From: an uncultured Lachnospiraceae bacterium
GTDB taxonomy: Bacteria; Bacillota; Clostridia; Lachnospirales; Lachnospiraceae
Direction of reading: 5' to 3'
NCBI GenBank assembly: GCA_944377405.1
Contig: CALWES010000003.1
Coordinates: 124,001 to 188,000, forward strand
DNA length: 64,000 nucleotides
The notes beneath the pieces are model-generated. The model saw only the letters and a program-made list of their open reading frames with translations. It ran no database searches and was not told the DNA's origin. The position numbers were made by a program, and so were the translations under genes. Shown piece by piece: positions 1-7,545 of the stretch (positions are counted from its first letter, which is position 1; every line of letters starts with the position of its first letter).

Positions 1-920
1 GCCTCCGGGAGCTTAAGGTAAGCGGAGAGGAGAACAAGAAGTCTCCCAGCGACTTTGTACTCTGGAAGCCCAAGAAGGAGGGAGAGCCATATTGGGAGTC
101 CCCCTGGTGCAAGGGCCGCCCCGGCTGGCACATCGAGTGCTCGGAGATGTCCCAGAAATATCTTGGGGAGACCATCGATATCCATGCGGGCGGAGAGGAC
201 CTGATCTTCCCCCATCATGAAAATGAGATCGCCCAGTCCGAGGGCGCTTCAGGCAAGACCTTCTGCAATTACTGGATGCACAACGGCTTCCTGAATATCA
301 ACAACAAAAAGATGTCCAAATCCGAGGGCAATTTCTTTACGGTAAGGGACATCACCTCCCAGTACGATCCTATGGTGCTCAGGCTCTTTATCCTGAGCGC
401 CCAGTACCGGACGCCCCTCAATTTCTCCCGGGAGCTGATGGAGCAGGCAAAGGCCTCCTATGAGAGGATCCTGAACTGCACGGACAAGCTCACAGGACTT
501 CTGGAGCATGCCCAGGGCGACAGCCTCAGTACAGAGGAGCAGGAGGCGAAGAAGCAGGTGGAGGGCTTCATCAGAGACTTTGAGGAGGCCATGGAGGATG
601 ACAACAATACCGCCAACGCCTCCACGGCGGTCTACGAGATCGTCAGGGTGGCCAATGCTTCCACAAACGAGCATTCCTCAAAGGCTTATGTGGCATATCT
701 GCTGGATGTGATCCACAAGCTCTGCGACGGCGTGCTTGGAGTCAGAACGGAGCGTAAGACCGAGGCTCTGGATCAGGAGATCGAGGCTCTGATCCAGGAA
801 CGGCAGGCAGCCAGAAAGGCCAGAGACTTTGCCAGAGCCGATGAGATCCGGGACAAGCTGACGGAGATGGGCATCATCCTGGAGGACACCCGTGAAGGGG
901 TAAAGTGGAAGAGAGCATAA
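1..920 (+). CDS. cysS: Cysteinyl-tRNA synthetase, C-terminal part (5' end outside window)
   Basis: Class I aminoacyl-tRNA synthetase that charges tRNA-Cys in the cytoplasm. The reading frame is open from base 3, so the gene starts upstream of the window. Visible are the catalytic-domain stretch with GWHIECS, the zinc/active-site region ending in [12 protein letters not shown], and the KMSKS signature (KMSKSEGN). The helical anticodon-binding domain follows, ending with the usual RADEIRDKL helix and a VKWKR tail. All family hallmarks in the visible half are intact. The stop is followed 15 bp later by mrnC, the normal cysS-mrnC arrangement of Bacillota. Confidence 0.97.
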   Translation, partial: LRELKVSGEENKKSPSDFVLWKPKKEGEPYWESPWCKGRPGWHIECSEMSQKYLGETIDIHAGGEDLIFPHHENEIAQSEGASGKTFCNYWMHNGFLNINNKKMSKSEGNFFTVRDITSQYDPMVLRLFILSAQYRTPLNFSRELMEQAKASYERILNCTDKLTGLLEHAQGDSLSTEEQEAKKQVEGFIRDFEEAMEDDNNTANASTAVYEIVRVANASTNEHSSKAYVAYLLDVIHKLCDGVLGVRTERKTEALDQEIEALIQERQAARKARDFARADEIRDKLTEMGIILEDTREGVKWKRA

Positions 921-935
921 GGAGCAGAGGTTATA

Positions 936-1415
936 TTGGAAGGATTTGAACTGATCAACCGGGAATTCGGCACAAGGGCCCTGGACGCAGATGAGCTTTC
1001 AGGGCTGACCCTCGCATATATCGGGGACGCGGTCTTTGAGCTTGCGGTCCGCCTGTACATGAGCACCCACGGCTCCAGACAGGTCAACCGCCTCCATAAG
1101 CATGTAACGGCGGTGGTCAATGCCAAGGCCCAGTCGGATCTGTACCGGATCATCGAATCAAGGCTTCGCCCGGAGGAGCTTCTGATCTTCAAGCGGGGAA
1201 GGAATTCCAAGACCATTACCGCGGCGAAAAACCAGAAGATCACGGATTACCGCCGGGCCACGGGTCTGGAGGCCCTTATGGGCTGGCTGTATCTGAAGGA
1301 ACGCTTTGACCGTATCACAGAGCTTCTGGGCTACGGCCTGCCGAAGCTTCTGGAGCCGGAAGCGGGAAGCGGGGACGAGCCCGTCCCGGAGCCGGAAGCC
1401 GGTCCGTTGTTATAA
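936..1415 (+). CDS. mrnC: Mini-ribonuclease III (Mini-III)
   Basis: RNase III-like dimeric endonuclease lacking the dsRNA-binding domain; in Bacillus it matures 23S rRNA. The 159-residue protein carries the family core LAYIGDAVFEL (catalytic acidic helix) near residues 28-38 and a second acidic motif GLEALMGWLYL near 109-119, and it has no dsRBD. The start is a TTG at 936 behind an AGAGG-type ribosome site. The position directly after cysS is the conserved context. The C-terminal Gly/Pro/Glu-rich tail is a little longer than usual. A strong terminator follows immediately. Confidence 0.93.
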   Translation: MEGFELINREFGTRALDADELSGLTLAYIGDAVFELAVRLYMSTHGSRQVNRLHKHVTAVVNAKAQSDLYRIIESRLRPEELLIFKRGRNSKTITAAKNQKITDYRRATGLEALMGWLYLKERFDRITELLGYGLPKLLEPEAGSGDEPVPEPEAGPLL

Positions 1416-1418
1416 AAC

Positions 1419-1456
1419 AAAAACAGCACATCCATCAGGATGTGCTGTTTTTTGAA
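1419..1456 (+). terminator. Rho-independent terminator after mrnC
   Basis: Perfect stem AACAGCACATCC / GGATGTGCTGTT with an ATCA loop and a run of T on its 3' side; closes the cysS-mrnC unit. Confidence 0.93.
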
Positions 1457-1465
1457 ATGAAAAAA

Positions 1466-1537
1466 GCTGCTGACGGGAATCGGACCCGTGACCTCCGCAC
1501 TACCAATGCGACGCACTACCGACTGTGCTACAGCAGC
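1466..1537 (-). tRNA. tRNA-Thr (anticodon GGT)
   Basis: Complete cloverleaf on the minus strand. The acceptor GCTGCTG pairs with CAGCAGC, the anticodon stem is TCGCA/TGCGG with loop TTGGTAG (anticodon GGT), and the T-loop is GGTCCGATTCC-like. No CCA is encoded. It has its own consensus promoter 25 bp upstream. Confidence 0.95.
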
Positions 1538-1561
1538 CTGCGCTTTTTACAAAGCTTGTAT

Positions 1562-1590
1562 AATATAACACAGGCTCCATTTTCTGTCAA
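1562..1590 (-). promoter_or_regulatory. Promoter of tRNA-Thr
   Basis: On the minus strand, TTGACA (1585-1590), a 17-bp spacer, then TATATT (1562-1567). Near-consensus housekeeping promoter firing into the tRNA. Confidence 0.85.
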
Positions 1591-1676
1591 TATGTGAAAG
1601 CGGATTTTTTTAGGCTTTTTTTCATGGACTTTCTTTGCTGGCCAGCAGGGAGAAAAAAGAAGGGAGCTTAGAGGGG

Positions 1677-1696
1677 GATGATTTGTTAAAATCATC
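1677..1696. promoter_or_regulatory. Perfect 8-4-8 palindrome upstream of the IscU-like gene
   Basis: GATGATTT-gtta-AAATCATC is a perfect inverted repeat about 125 bp upstream of the start codon at 1822, in an otherwise gene-free 280-bp interval. It looks like a dimeric repressor or activator operator. An overlapping reading (1683-1700) resembles a degenerate Rex box. No strong -35/-10 pair stands out; TTGTCT at 1715 with GAAAAT 18 bp later is only a weak candidate. Confidence 0.45.
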
Positions 1697-1821
1697 ACAA
1701 AATAGGGAAAGTCCCTTGTCTTTTTACGGGTTTTGTGAGAAAATGAGTGCTGGTAAAGCCGGGCTTGCAGATTCGCATCGGCTTGAAGGATTTTAGAAGA
1801 AAGCGAAAGGAGTTAAATCGT

Positions 1822-2529
1822 ATGATTTACACGCAGGAAGTTGAACACATGTGTCCAGTTGCACAGGGCGTACATCACGGTGCAGCGCCGATTCCTGAAG
1901 AGGGAAAATGGATCCAGGCAAAGGAAGTAAAGGATATTTCAGGACTTACTCACGGTGTGGGCTGGTGCGCGCCTCAGCAGGGAGCCTGCAAGCTGACGCT
2001 GAACATCAAGGAAGGCGTTATCCAGGAGGCACTGGTGGAGACCATCGGCTGCTCCGGCATGACTCATTCCGCTGCTATGGCTGCTGAGATCCTTCCGGGT
2101 CTTACGGTTCTGGAGGCACTGAACACGGACCTTGTATGCGACGCCATCAATACGGCCATGAGAGAGCTGTTCCTTCAGATCGTTTACGGACGTTCCCAGT
2201 CTGCATTCTCAGATGACGGACTTCCTGTAGGTGCAGGTCTTGAGGACCTTGGTAAGGGACTTCGTTCTCAGGTAGGAACCATGTACGGAACCCTGAAGAA
2301 GGGCCCCCGTTACCTGGAGATGGCAGAGGGTTATGTTACCGGCATCGCCCTGGACGCTGACAATCAGGTCATCGGATACGAGTTCGTTTCTCTGGGCAAG
2401 ATGACTGACTTCATCAAGAAGGGCGACGATCCCAACACCGCTTATGAGAAGGCAAAGGGTAAGTACGGTCGCGTGGACGAGGCTGTTAAGATCATTGATC
2501 CCCGTACTGACAAGGAAATTGAGAAATAA
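1822..2529 (+). CDS. IscU/NifU-like iron-sulfur scaffold-family protein
   Basis: Likely cluster-carrying protein of the IscU/NifU-N fold. Of the conserved cysteines, C49 and C56 sit in WCAPQQGACKL and C77 in IGCSGMTH, the usual scaffold-style spacing, with C11 near the N-terminus. Beyond about residue 120 there is an additional C-terminal region of roughly 110 residues that classical IscU lacks, so this is not a housekeeping IscU. The start chosen is ATG 1822, with AAAGGAG eight bases upstream; the frame is open further 5' but has no ribosome site there. The stop lies 20 bp before the GGGtGRT gene, with which it forms a two-gene operon. This pairing is recurrent in Clostridia and its function is unknown. 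Confidence 0.85.
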   Translation: MIYTQEVEHMCPVAQGVHHGAAPIPEEGKWIQAKEVKDISGLTHGVGWCAPQQGACKLTLNIKEGVIQEALVETIGCSGMTHSAAMAAEILPGLTVLEALNTDLVCDAINTAMRELFLQIVYGRSQSAFSDDGLPVGAGLEDLGKGLRSQVGTMYGTLKKGPRYLEMAEGYVTGIALDADNQVIGYEFVSLGKMTDFIKKGDDPNTAYEKAKGKYGRVDEAVKIIDPRTDKEIEK

Positions 2530-2549
2530 GAGTTAAGGAGGAGAAAAAA

Positions 2550-3560
2550 ATGGCACTTTTCGAAGGATACGAGAGAAGAATCGATAAAATCAACGAAGTC
2601 CTTAACTCATATGGAATTAAGGATATTGAAGAAGCTAGAAAGATCACTGAGGACGCCGGACTGGATGTTTACAACATGGTAAAGGGCGTACAGCCGATCT
2701 GCTTTGAGAACGCATGCTGGGCATACATCACCGGCGCTGCCATCGCTATCAAGAAGGGCTGCAGGAACGCTGCAGACGCGGCAGCAGCCATCGGCGAGGG
2801 CCTTCAGGCATTCTGCATCCCGGGCTCTGTTGCAGACAACCGTAAGGTAGGTCTGGGACATGGAAACCTGGGCAAGATGCTCCTTTCCGAGGAGACCGAG
2901 TGCTTCTGCTTCCTGGCAGGACATGAGTCCTTCGCAGCAGCTGAGGGCGCAATCGGTATCGCAAACAATGCAAACAAGGTTCGTCAGAAGCCCCTGAGAG
3001 TCATCCTGAACGGGCTTGGCAAGGACGCAGCCGTGATCATTTCCCGTATCAACGGATTCACTTCCGTGGAGACCGAGTATGATCCCTACACCAATACCGT
3101 AAAGGAAGTCTCCAGAAAGGCTTACTCCAACGGACCCAGAGCAAAGGTCAACTGCTACGGTGCAAACTCCGTATCAGAGGGCGTTGCCATCATGTGGAAG
3201 GAGAACGTAGACGTTTCCATCACCGGAAACTCCACCAACCCCACCCGTTTCCAGCATCCGGTAGCAGGTACCTATAAGAAGGAGCGCCTGGAGGCAGGAA
3301 AGAAGTACTTCTCCGTTGCATCTGGCGGCGGTACCGGACGTACCCTGCATCCGGACAACATGGCAGCAGGCCCCGCTTCCTACGGCATGACCGATACCCT
3401 GGGACGGATGCACTCTGACGCGCAGTTTGCAGGCTCCTCCTCCGTGCCGGCCCATGTGGAAATGATGGGACTTATTGGCATGGGCAACAATCCCATGGTT
3501 GGCGCTACCGTTGCAGTTGCAGTAGCGGTACAGGAAGCTGCACAGAATGGGAAGTTCTAA
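2550..3560 (+). CDS. GGGtGRT protein (function unknown)
   Basis: Member of the family named after its GGGTGRT signature, seen here near residues 258-264. The C-terminal half is glycine-rich (GMTDTLGRMHSDAQ, GLIGMGNNPMVG). An EECFCFLAGHE-like cysteine region sits near residue 115-125. No signal peptide or membrane segment is visible, so it is cytoplasmic. It has a strong ribosome site (AAGGAGGAG) 7 bases before ATG. Codon use is that of a highly expressed gene, like its partner at 1822. It probably works with the IscU-like protein, for example receiving or using an Fe-S cluster; that link is inference from the two-gene operon. Confidence 0.88.
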   Translation: MALFEGYERRIDKINEVLNSYGIKDIEEARKITEDAGLDVYNMVKGVQPICFENACWAYITGAAIAIKKGCRNAADAAAAIGEGLQAFCIPGSVADNRKVGLGHGNLGKMLLSEETECFCFLAGHESFAAAEGAIGIANNANKVRQKPLRVILNGLGKDAAVIISRINGFTSVETEYDPYTNTVKEVSRKAYSNGPRAKVNCYGANSVSEGVAIMWKENVDVSITGNSTNPTRFQHPVAGTYKKERLEAGKKYFSVASGGGTGRTLHPDNMAAGPASYGMTDTLGRMHSDAQFAGSSSVPAHVEMMGLIGMGNNPMVGATVAVAVAVQEAAQNGKF

Positions 3561-3627
3561 AAACTGCCCTTAAATAAAGACTTTGAGACTTGGGTAGATG
3601 TGCTTGAATGTGGCAAAATGTGCACCG

Positions 3628-3671
3628 TTCATACACTATTCATACACTATTCATACACCGCGTTCATACAC
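3628..3671. repeat. Short 11-bp tandem repeat TTCATACACTA
   Basis: TTCATACAC starts at 3628, 3639, 3650 and 3663: three units exactly 11 bp apart and a fourth after 13 bp. It lies in the 440-bp gene-free interval after the GGGtGRT gene. The near-helical period would suit cooperative protein binding, but no function is evident. Confidence 0.6.
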
Positions 3672-3730
3672 CATAGCGTGCCCGCATTTACCCAGGTTTC
3701 TCAAACTCTTCTTTGGACCACTCAACATTT

Positions 3731-3780
3731 TGACCGTATACACTGGCTGGTTATATTTTAGCAGTGTATCCGGTCATTTC
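3731..3780. terminator. Long inverted repeat, probable terminator of the GGGtGRT operon
   Basis: Arms TGACCGTATACACTG (3731-3745) and CAGTGTATCCGGTCA (3762-3776) pair over 15 positions with one mismatch around a 16-nt loop, followed by TTTCTTTT. It is best read as a terminator for the plus-strand operon; it could also be an insertion-element end remnant. Confidence 0.55.
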
Positions 3781-3782
3781 TT

Positions 3783-3911
3783 TTAGAAAACATTTTCCAT
3801 TCCCACAGTCATATATGATTCATCGAGACCTGTCTTATTCAAATGTGCCATAGCGAATTCTCGCGATTTCAATCCTGTTGAATTATGGAAAGTAATCTGT
3901 CGGGCGTTTTC
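3783..3911 (-). pseudogene. Possible 3' remnant of an unidentified gene
   Basis: The minus strand carries a protein-like open stretch of about 42 codons containing KSREFAMAHLNKTGLDESYM and ending in MENVF and a TAA at 3783-3785. It has no start codon or ribosome site, and upstream it runs straight into the terminator of the hydrolase operon. It looks like the C-terminal end of a gene whose front was lost. The family is not recognised. Confidence 0.3.
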
Positions 3912-3942
3912 GCCAAAGCCGCCGGCGGAACAAACCAAAAAA

Positions 3943-3981
3943 CGAAAGGGCTTGTTATTACCGCAAATAACAAGCCCTTTC
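3943..3981 (-). terminator. Terminator of the hydrolase operon
   Basis: A 16-bp perfect stem (CGAAAGGGCTTGTTAT with its complement, 7-nt loop), read on the minus strand and followed by CGTTTTTTGG. Located just after the hydrolase stop at 4002. Confidence 0.9.
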
Positions 3982-4001
3982 GGATTCCGCCTTTTGGGGG
4001 G

Positions 4002-4997
4002 TTACTTCAAATAGCTCTGAAAAAAGCGCTGGATCTTGTCAAAGGGGATGACCTCCAGATGATCGTATAGATCTGTGTGTACTGCGCCGGGGATGATGAG
4101 TAGTTCCTTATTCTCCGGGTTTGGGTTCCCCTCCATCATGTGGGCGTAAGCATCTCGGCCCATGTAGCAGGAGTGGGCCTTTTCCCCGTGGATGATGAGT
4201 ACAGCGGAGCGGATCTCATTGGTATACTGGAGGATGGGCTGGTTCAGGAAGGACATGGTGCCGATGGTGTTCCAGCCCTCGTTGGAGTTCAGGGAGCGAG
4301 GATGATAGGCCCGGCCTTTGTAGTATTCGCTATAATCCTTTACATAGAAGGGGACATCGTCCGGAACGGGCAGAGGCAGACAGCCGCCAGCCCGGCCATA
4401 GTCGCCGCTGCGGTAGATAGCAGTGCGGGCGGAACTGTAACTCACCCGAACCTGATGGCGGGCCTCCTCGCTATCCGCTTGGTCAAAGTAGCCTTTGGCG
4501 GCGATGCGGCTCATGTCGTACATGGTGGAGACCACGGTGGCTTTTACGCGGGTGTCGATGGCCGCCGTGTTCAGGGCCAGACCTCCCCAGCCGCAGATCC
4601 CCAAAATGCCGATGCGCTCTGGGTCCACGTTGTCCTGGACCGAGAGGAAATCCACCGCCGCCTGGAAGTCCTCGGTGTTGATGTCCGGTGAGGCGGTGTA
4701 CCGAGGTTCGCCGCCGCTTTCACCAGTGAAGGAAGGGTCGAAGGCGATGGTGAGAAAGCCCCGCTCTGCCAGTGTCTGGGCGTAGAGGCCGGAGCACTGC
4801 TCCTTTACTGCCCCAAAGGGCCCGCAGACCGCCACGGCGGGCAGCTTGTTCTGCGCGTTTTTCGGCGTGTACTGATCCGCCGCCAAGGTGATCCCATAGC
4901 GGTTGATAAAGGTGACCTTTTTGTGATCCACCTGGTCGCTCTTGGGAAATGTCTTGTCCCACTCCTGCGTTAAATTGAGTTCTGCTGGTTTCAACAT
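4002..4997 (-). CDS. Alpha/beta hydrolase with a Cys nucleophile elbow
   Basis: Cytoplasmic alpha/beta-hydrolase of the dienelactone-hydrolase/YcjY-like group. The nucleophile elbow reads GICGWGG, so the predicted nucleophile is Cys rather than Ser. A late catalytic His sits in GAVHTDLYDH, and the oxyanion-side motif CGPFGAVKEQ is present. The start chosen is ATG 4997 (MLKPAELN), with AGGAGG nine bases upstream; an in-frame GTG at 5027 has no ribosome site. It is the last gene of a minus-strand operon that diverges from the LysR gene at 6316 and is presumably controlled by it. The substrate cannot be told from sequence. Confidence 0.85.
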   Translation of the reverse strand: MLKPAELNLTQEWDKTFPKSDQVDHKKVTFINRYGITLAADQYTPKNAQNKLPAVAVCGPFGAVKEQCSGLYAQTLAERGFLTIAFDPSFTGESGGEPRYTASPDINTEDFQAAVDFLSVQDNVDPERIGILGICGWGGLALNTAAIDTRVKATVVSTMYDMSRIAAKGYFDQADSEEARHQVRVSYSSARTAIYRSGDYGRAGGCLPLPVPDDVPFYVKDYSEYYKGRAYHPRSLNSNEGWNTIGTMSFLNQPILQYTNEIRSAVLIIHGEKAHSCYMGRDAYAHMMEGNPNPENKELLIIPGAVHTDLYDHLEVIPFDKIQRFFQSYLK

Positions 4998-5096
4998 ATT
5001 GATTAGCCTCCTATGATAAAAATTCACTTCAGGAATATATCAGCGTTCGTTGGGAAGTTTTCGTGGGGCCGGGGGCGGCCATTCAGCACAAGATCT

Positions 5097-5657
5097 TCAT
5101 GGCTCAGTCCCCAAAGAGAAAGTGACCGACACATCCCCGCTGCCCAGGGCCTCCGCCCAGCCGGTGAGATCGTCGATTTTTCCCAGGCGGGTATAGCTCC
5201 AGGAGTTAGAACCATAGAACAGGACGATCTGATTGCCCTGGTAGAGTACGATGTCCCCCGCCTGGGTAGTGGTTTGGCTGTTGCTGGTGGGCAGGCTGCT
5301 CCCCAGAGCCCCCACCTTTTCAAAGCCGGCATAGTCGCTCATCCGGATGGTCACTGACCCATCATTTTCCATCATTCCCACCAGCGCATCCACGGCGGCG
5401 TTGCCCTCCAGGGTGGCGGTAAAAGTACTCTCTCCAATCTGTACAGTCATCTTCATCTCTGTAATCTCCTCCTCACTTCCGGTATTGTCCACTATCGTAT
5501 CTCCAGACGCCGGTTCCGGCGGCTCCGAAGCCCCTCCGGTTTTCTGCTCCGCAGAAAGGCCGGACACCTGCTGCTCGCTGACGCATCCGGACAGCAGCAG
5601 AGTCAGAGCCAGAGAACCGCACAGCAGAAGAGAGAGCGACATTTTATAAAGCTTCAT
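5097..5657 (-). CDS. Cyclophilin-like-fold lipoprotein
   Basis: Secreted lipoprotein: signal MKLYKMSLSLLLCG..., lipobox LLSGC, then an acidic/Ser-Thr linker. From about residue 70 there is one domain (MKMTVQIGESTFTATLE ... DIVLYQGNQIVLFYGSNSW) matching the pattern of the bacterial cyclophilin-like domain family. That domain has a cyclophilin-like barrel without proven isomerase activity. The start is ATG 5657 behind AGGAGG. Such proteins are often encoded near small oxidoreductase and hydrolase genes in Clostridia, as here. Function unknown; membrane-anchored outside the cell. Confidence 0.8.
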   Translation of the reverse strand: MKLYKMSLSLLLCGSLALTLLLSGCVSEQQVSGLSAEQKTGGASEPPEPASGDTIVDNTGSEEEITEMKMTVQIGESTFTATLEGNAAVDALVGMMENDGSVTIRMSDYAGFEKVGALGSSLPTSNSQTTTQAGDIVLYQGNQIVLFYGSNSWSYTRLGKIDDLTGWAEALGSGDVSVTFSLGTEP

Positions 5658-5718
5658 TTCCACCTCCTGACGCGCAGACCACCCTGTCTTCGGTTCCAAC
5701 AATATCTCGCCCACGGCC

Positions 5719-5982
5719 TCAGGATTCTATGGTGCAGCGTTTCTCCAGCTGATAGACTAGATAGTCCAGGCAGTCGATCCGCCGTTCCTCCCGGTGCAGG
5801 CAGTCTAAAAGGTGACGTCGGTGGTCGGACAGCAGTTTCAACTGCTCCCGGTATTGGCCGGCGGATTCCAGCGCCAGAAAACGCTCCGCAAATTCCGGGC
5901 CGCAGCCCGCTTCTTCCAAATTGTCCAGCAGGGCCTGGGTGGTCATGGGGACTGCTGGTCTCTCCTGATATTTCATAACCAT
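5719..5982 (-). CDS. Small conserved hypothetical protein (87 aa)
   Basis: Helical, charged 87-residue protein rich in Leu, Arg, His and Glu. Its tail (HRREERRIDCLDYLVYQLEK-like) resembles the C-terminal coiled helix of MerR-type regulators but lacks any DNA-binding part. ATG 5982 lies 4 bases after the stop of the SDR remnant, suggesting translational coupling; there is no independent ribosome site of note. It sits between the SDR remnant and the lipoprotein in the LysR divergon. No function can be assigned. Confidence 0.65.
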   Translation of the reverse strand: MVMKYQERPAVPMTTQALLDNLEEAGCGPEFAERFLALESAGQYREQLKLLSDHRRHLLDCLHREERRIDCLDYLVYQLEKRCTIES

Positions 5983-5985
5983 TGT

Positions 5986-6134
5986 TTACAGGAATGCGCC
6001 GTTGCACACCTGGATGACCTGCCCACGGACGGCTCTTCCCATCTTGCTGGCCAGGTACAGGCCATCATGCGGCCCATGCCGTAGCTGGCTCCGGTAATGA
6101 CAGTGACTTTATTTTTGAGCATCTGTTGTTCCAT
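5986..6134 (-). pseudogene. Internally deleted short-chain dehydrogenase/reductase
   Basis: Reading from ATG 6134 (GAGGT ribosome site) gives MEQQMLKNKVTVITGASYGM, the classic SDR start with the nucleotide-binding TGxxxGMG loop. Shortly after, the frame is lost. In another frame the sequence continues as YLASKMGRAVRGQVIQVCNG and ends at the TAA at 5986-5988, which is a typical SDR C-terminus. About 200 central residues, including the Tyr-x-x-x-Lys active site, are missing. It was the first gene of the LysR-linked operon, so the pathway enzyme is lost while the flanking genes remain. Confidence 0.8.
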
Positions 6135-6179
6135 AGTTCTGACCTCGTTTCTGAAAGTTTTTGTTGTCTCACTGTCTAT

Positions 6180-6264
6180 AGTTTAGGTCGCCAGAGTACA
6201 AATAGCAAATATTTATATGTGATACAATACCATAATTGACAGTTATAGAACTGGGCGATATACT
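6180..6264. promoter_or_regulatory. Divergent promoters and LysR box
   Basis: Plus strand: TTGACA (6236-6241), 17 bp, TATACT (6259-6264) for the lysR gene. Minus strand: TTGCTA (6203-6208), 17 bp, TAAACT (6180-6185) for the SDR/hydrolase operon. A T-N11-A box ATAA-N7-TTAT (6232-6246) overlaps the lysR -35, as expected for LysR autorepression plus activation of the divergent operon. Confidence 0.75.
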
Positions 6265-6315
6265 GGGTTTGGGTTAGTTGAAATTCTCAATACCGGTTTT
6301 GAGGAGGAGTGGCCT

Positions 6316-7206
6316 ATGGAGCTGCGCACTTTGCATTATTTTTTAACTGTGGCCCGGGAGCAGAGCATCTCCGCAGCGGCGGAGTCCCTGCACATCTCCC
6401 AGCCTGCCCTGTCCACACAGCTGAAGGGGATGGAGGAGGAGCTGGGGAAGCAGCTATTGATCCGCGGGACTAAGGGTTCCCGGAAGATCGTGCTCACCGA
6501 GGAGGGCATGATCCTGCGCCGCCGGGCGGAGGAGATCCTCTCTCTGGTCCGGAAGGCAGAGGAGGAGATCACCCGATCTGACGAGAACATTGTGGGCGAC
6601 GTGGTGATCGGAGCCGGAGAGACCGACAGCGTGCGCTTGCTGGCCCAGACGGCCAGGGAACTGCAAAAACAATATCCAGATATTCATTACCACATTTCCA
6701 GCGGCAACGCGGAGTATGTGTTGGAATATCTGGATAAGGGATTGATCGACTTCGGCCTGCTGTTCCGGGAGCCGGATCCGAAAAAATATGAGTGGTTGAC
6801 TCTTCCGGCCGGGGATGTCTGGGGCGTACTGATGCGCAAAGACGCTCCGCTGGCCCGGAAGGAAGCTGTCTGTCCGGAAGACCTGTGGGAACTGCCGCTG
6901 ATCATCTCCCATCAGAAGGGAGATGACCGGCAGCTATCCCAGTGGATGGGACGGGAGATTTCCGAGCTGAATGTGGTGGCAACCTATAATCTGGTGTTCA
7001 ACGCCTCGCTTCTGGTGGACGAGGGCCTTGGCTATGCCCTGTGCTTTGACAAGCTGATCCACACAGAGGGGACCGGCCTGTGCTTCCGCCCCTTCTCCCC
7101 AACCATGGAGGCTCCGGGCTATATCGTCTGGAAGAAATATCAGATCTTTTCCAAAGCGGCGGGGCAATTTCTTCAAACCGTGCGGGAGAGGATTTCAGGC
7201 TTTTGA
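6316..7206 (+). CDS. LysR-family transcriptional regulator
   Basis: 296 residues, the standard LysR length. The N-terminal winged HTH covers residues 1-60 (LHYFLTVAREQSISAAAESL, then HISQPALSTQLKGMEEELG). A linker helix follows, then a periplasmic-binding-protein-like effector domain from about residue 90. It is transcribed divergently from the SDR remnant/hydrolase operon with a T-N11-A box between them, so that operon is the likely target. Good ribosome site (GAGGAGG) before ATG 6316. The inducer is unknown. Its last 12 bp overlap the end of the convergent gene at 7195. Confidence 0.95.
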   Translation: MELRTLHYFLTVAREQSISAAAESLHISQPALSTQLKGMEEELGKQLLIRGTKGSRKIVLTEEGMILRRRAEEILSLVRKAEEEITRSDENIVGDVVIGAGETDSVRLLAQTARELQKQYPDIHYHISSGNAEYVLEYLDKGLIDFGLLFREPDPKKYEWLTLPAGDVWGVLMRKDAPLARKEAVCPEDLWELPLIISHQKGDDRQLSQWMGREISELNVVATYNLVFNASLLVDEGLGYALCFDKLIHTEGTGLCFRPFSPTMEAPGYIVWKKYQIFSKAAGQFLQTVRERISGF

Positions 7207-7458
7207 GATAGATTTAAGAAGCATTCTTGCCTGATACTCATCCTTCTTTTTCACCGCCAGCCTGTAGTTCGTTTTTACAGTTCCGTCACGGGACAGTAAG
7301 ATATTATCCCCACTTATGTTGTTCCAGGAGAGCCGTGACTGGTTATTGATACTCATATCCTTGTAGGGAATATTATTGCCTGCAAGGATATTTTTTGCTG
7401 CAAAAAAATTTTCCATGCTTAAGGTGCTGTAGACTTCGATATAGTTTGAAAAAAACAT
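7195..7458 (-). CDS. DUF2007-like small protein
   Basis: 87-residue protein starting MFFSNYIEVYSTLSMENFFA and ending NYRLAVKKKDEYQARMLL-like. The pattern (aromatic start, AKNILAGNNIPY, closing VKKKDEYQARML) matches the DUF2007/putative signal-transducing protein group. The start chosen is ATG 7458 behind GGGGGAG; the frame extends 29 codons further but the mapped promoter and ribosome site favour 7458. It converges on and slightly overlaps lysR. It is more AT-rich than the genes to its left, like the two lipoprotein genes that follow on the other strand. Confidence 0.65.
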   Translation of the reverse strand: MFFSNYIEVYSTLSMENFFAAKNILAGNNIPYKDMSINNQSRLSWNNISGDNILLSRDGTVKTNYRLAVKKKDEYQARMLLKSISKA

Positions 7459-7545
7459 TGAACTCTCCCCCAAAAACATACGATTTACAAAAAAGATATC
7501 AGAAAAAATAAGGATCAGCAAGAGGCTCCGGTCAGATAAAAACAA

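Noticed and set aside
1683..1700. Rex redox-repressor box
   Set aside because: Two or more mismatches in the inner positions; the overlapping perfect palindrome explains the symmetry better. Kept only as an alternative reading.
3628..3671. CRISPR-like array
   Set aside because: Units are 9-11 bp with 2-4 bp between them; far too short for repeats and spacers, and no cas genes are present.
3598..3786. 62-codon plus-strand frame after the GGGtGRT gene
   Set aside because: No ribosome site, includes the tandem repeats and inverted repeat, and reads as random sequence.
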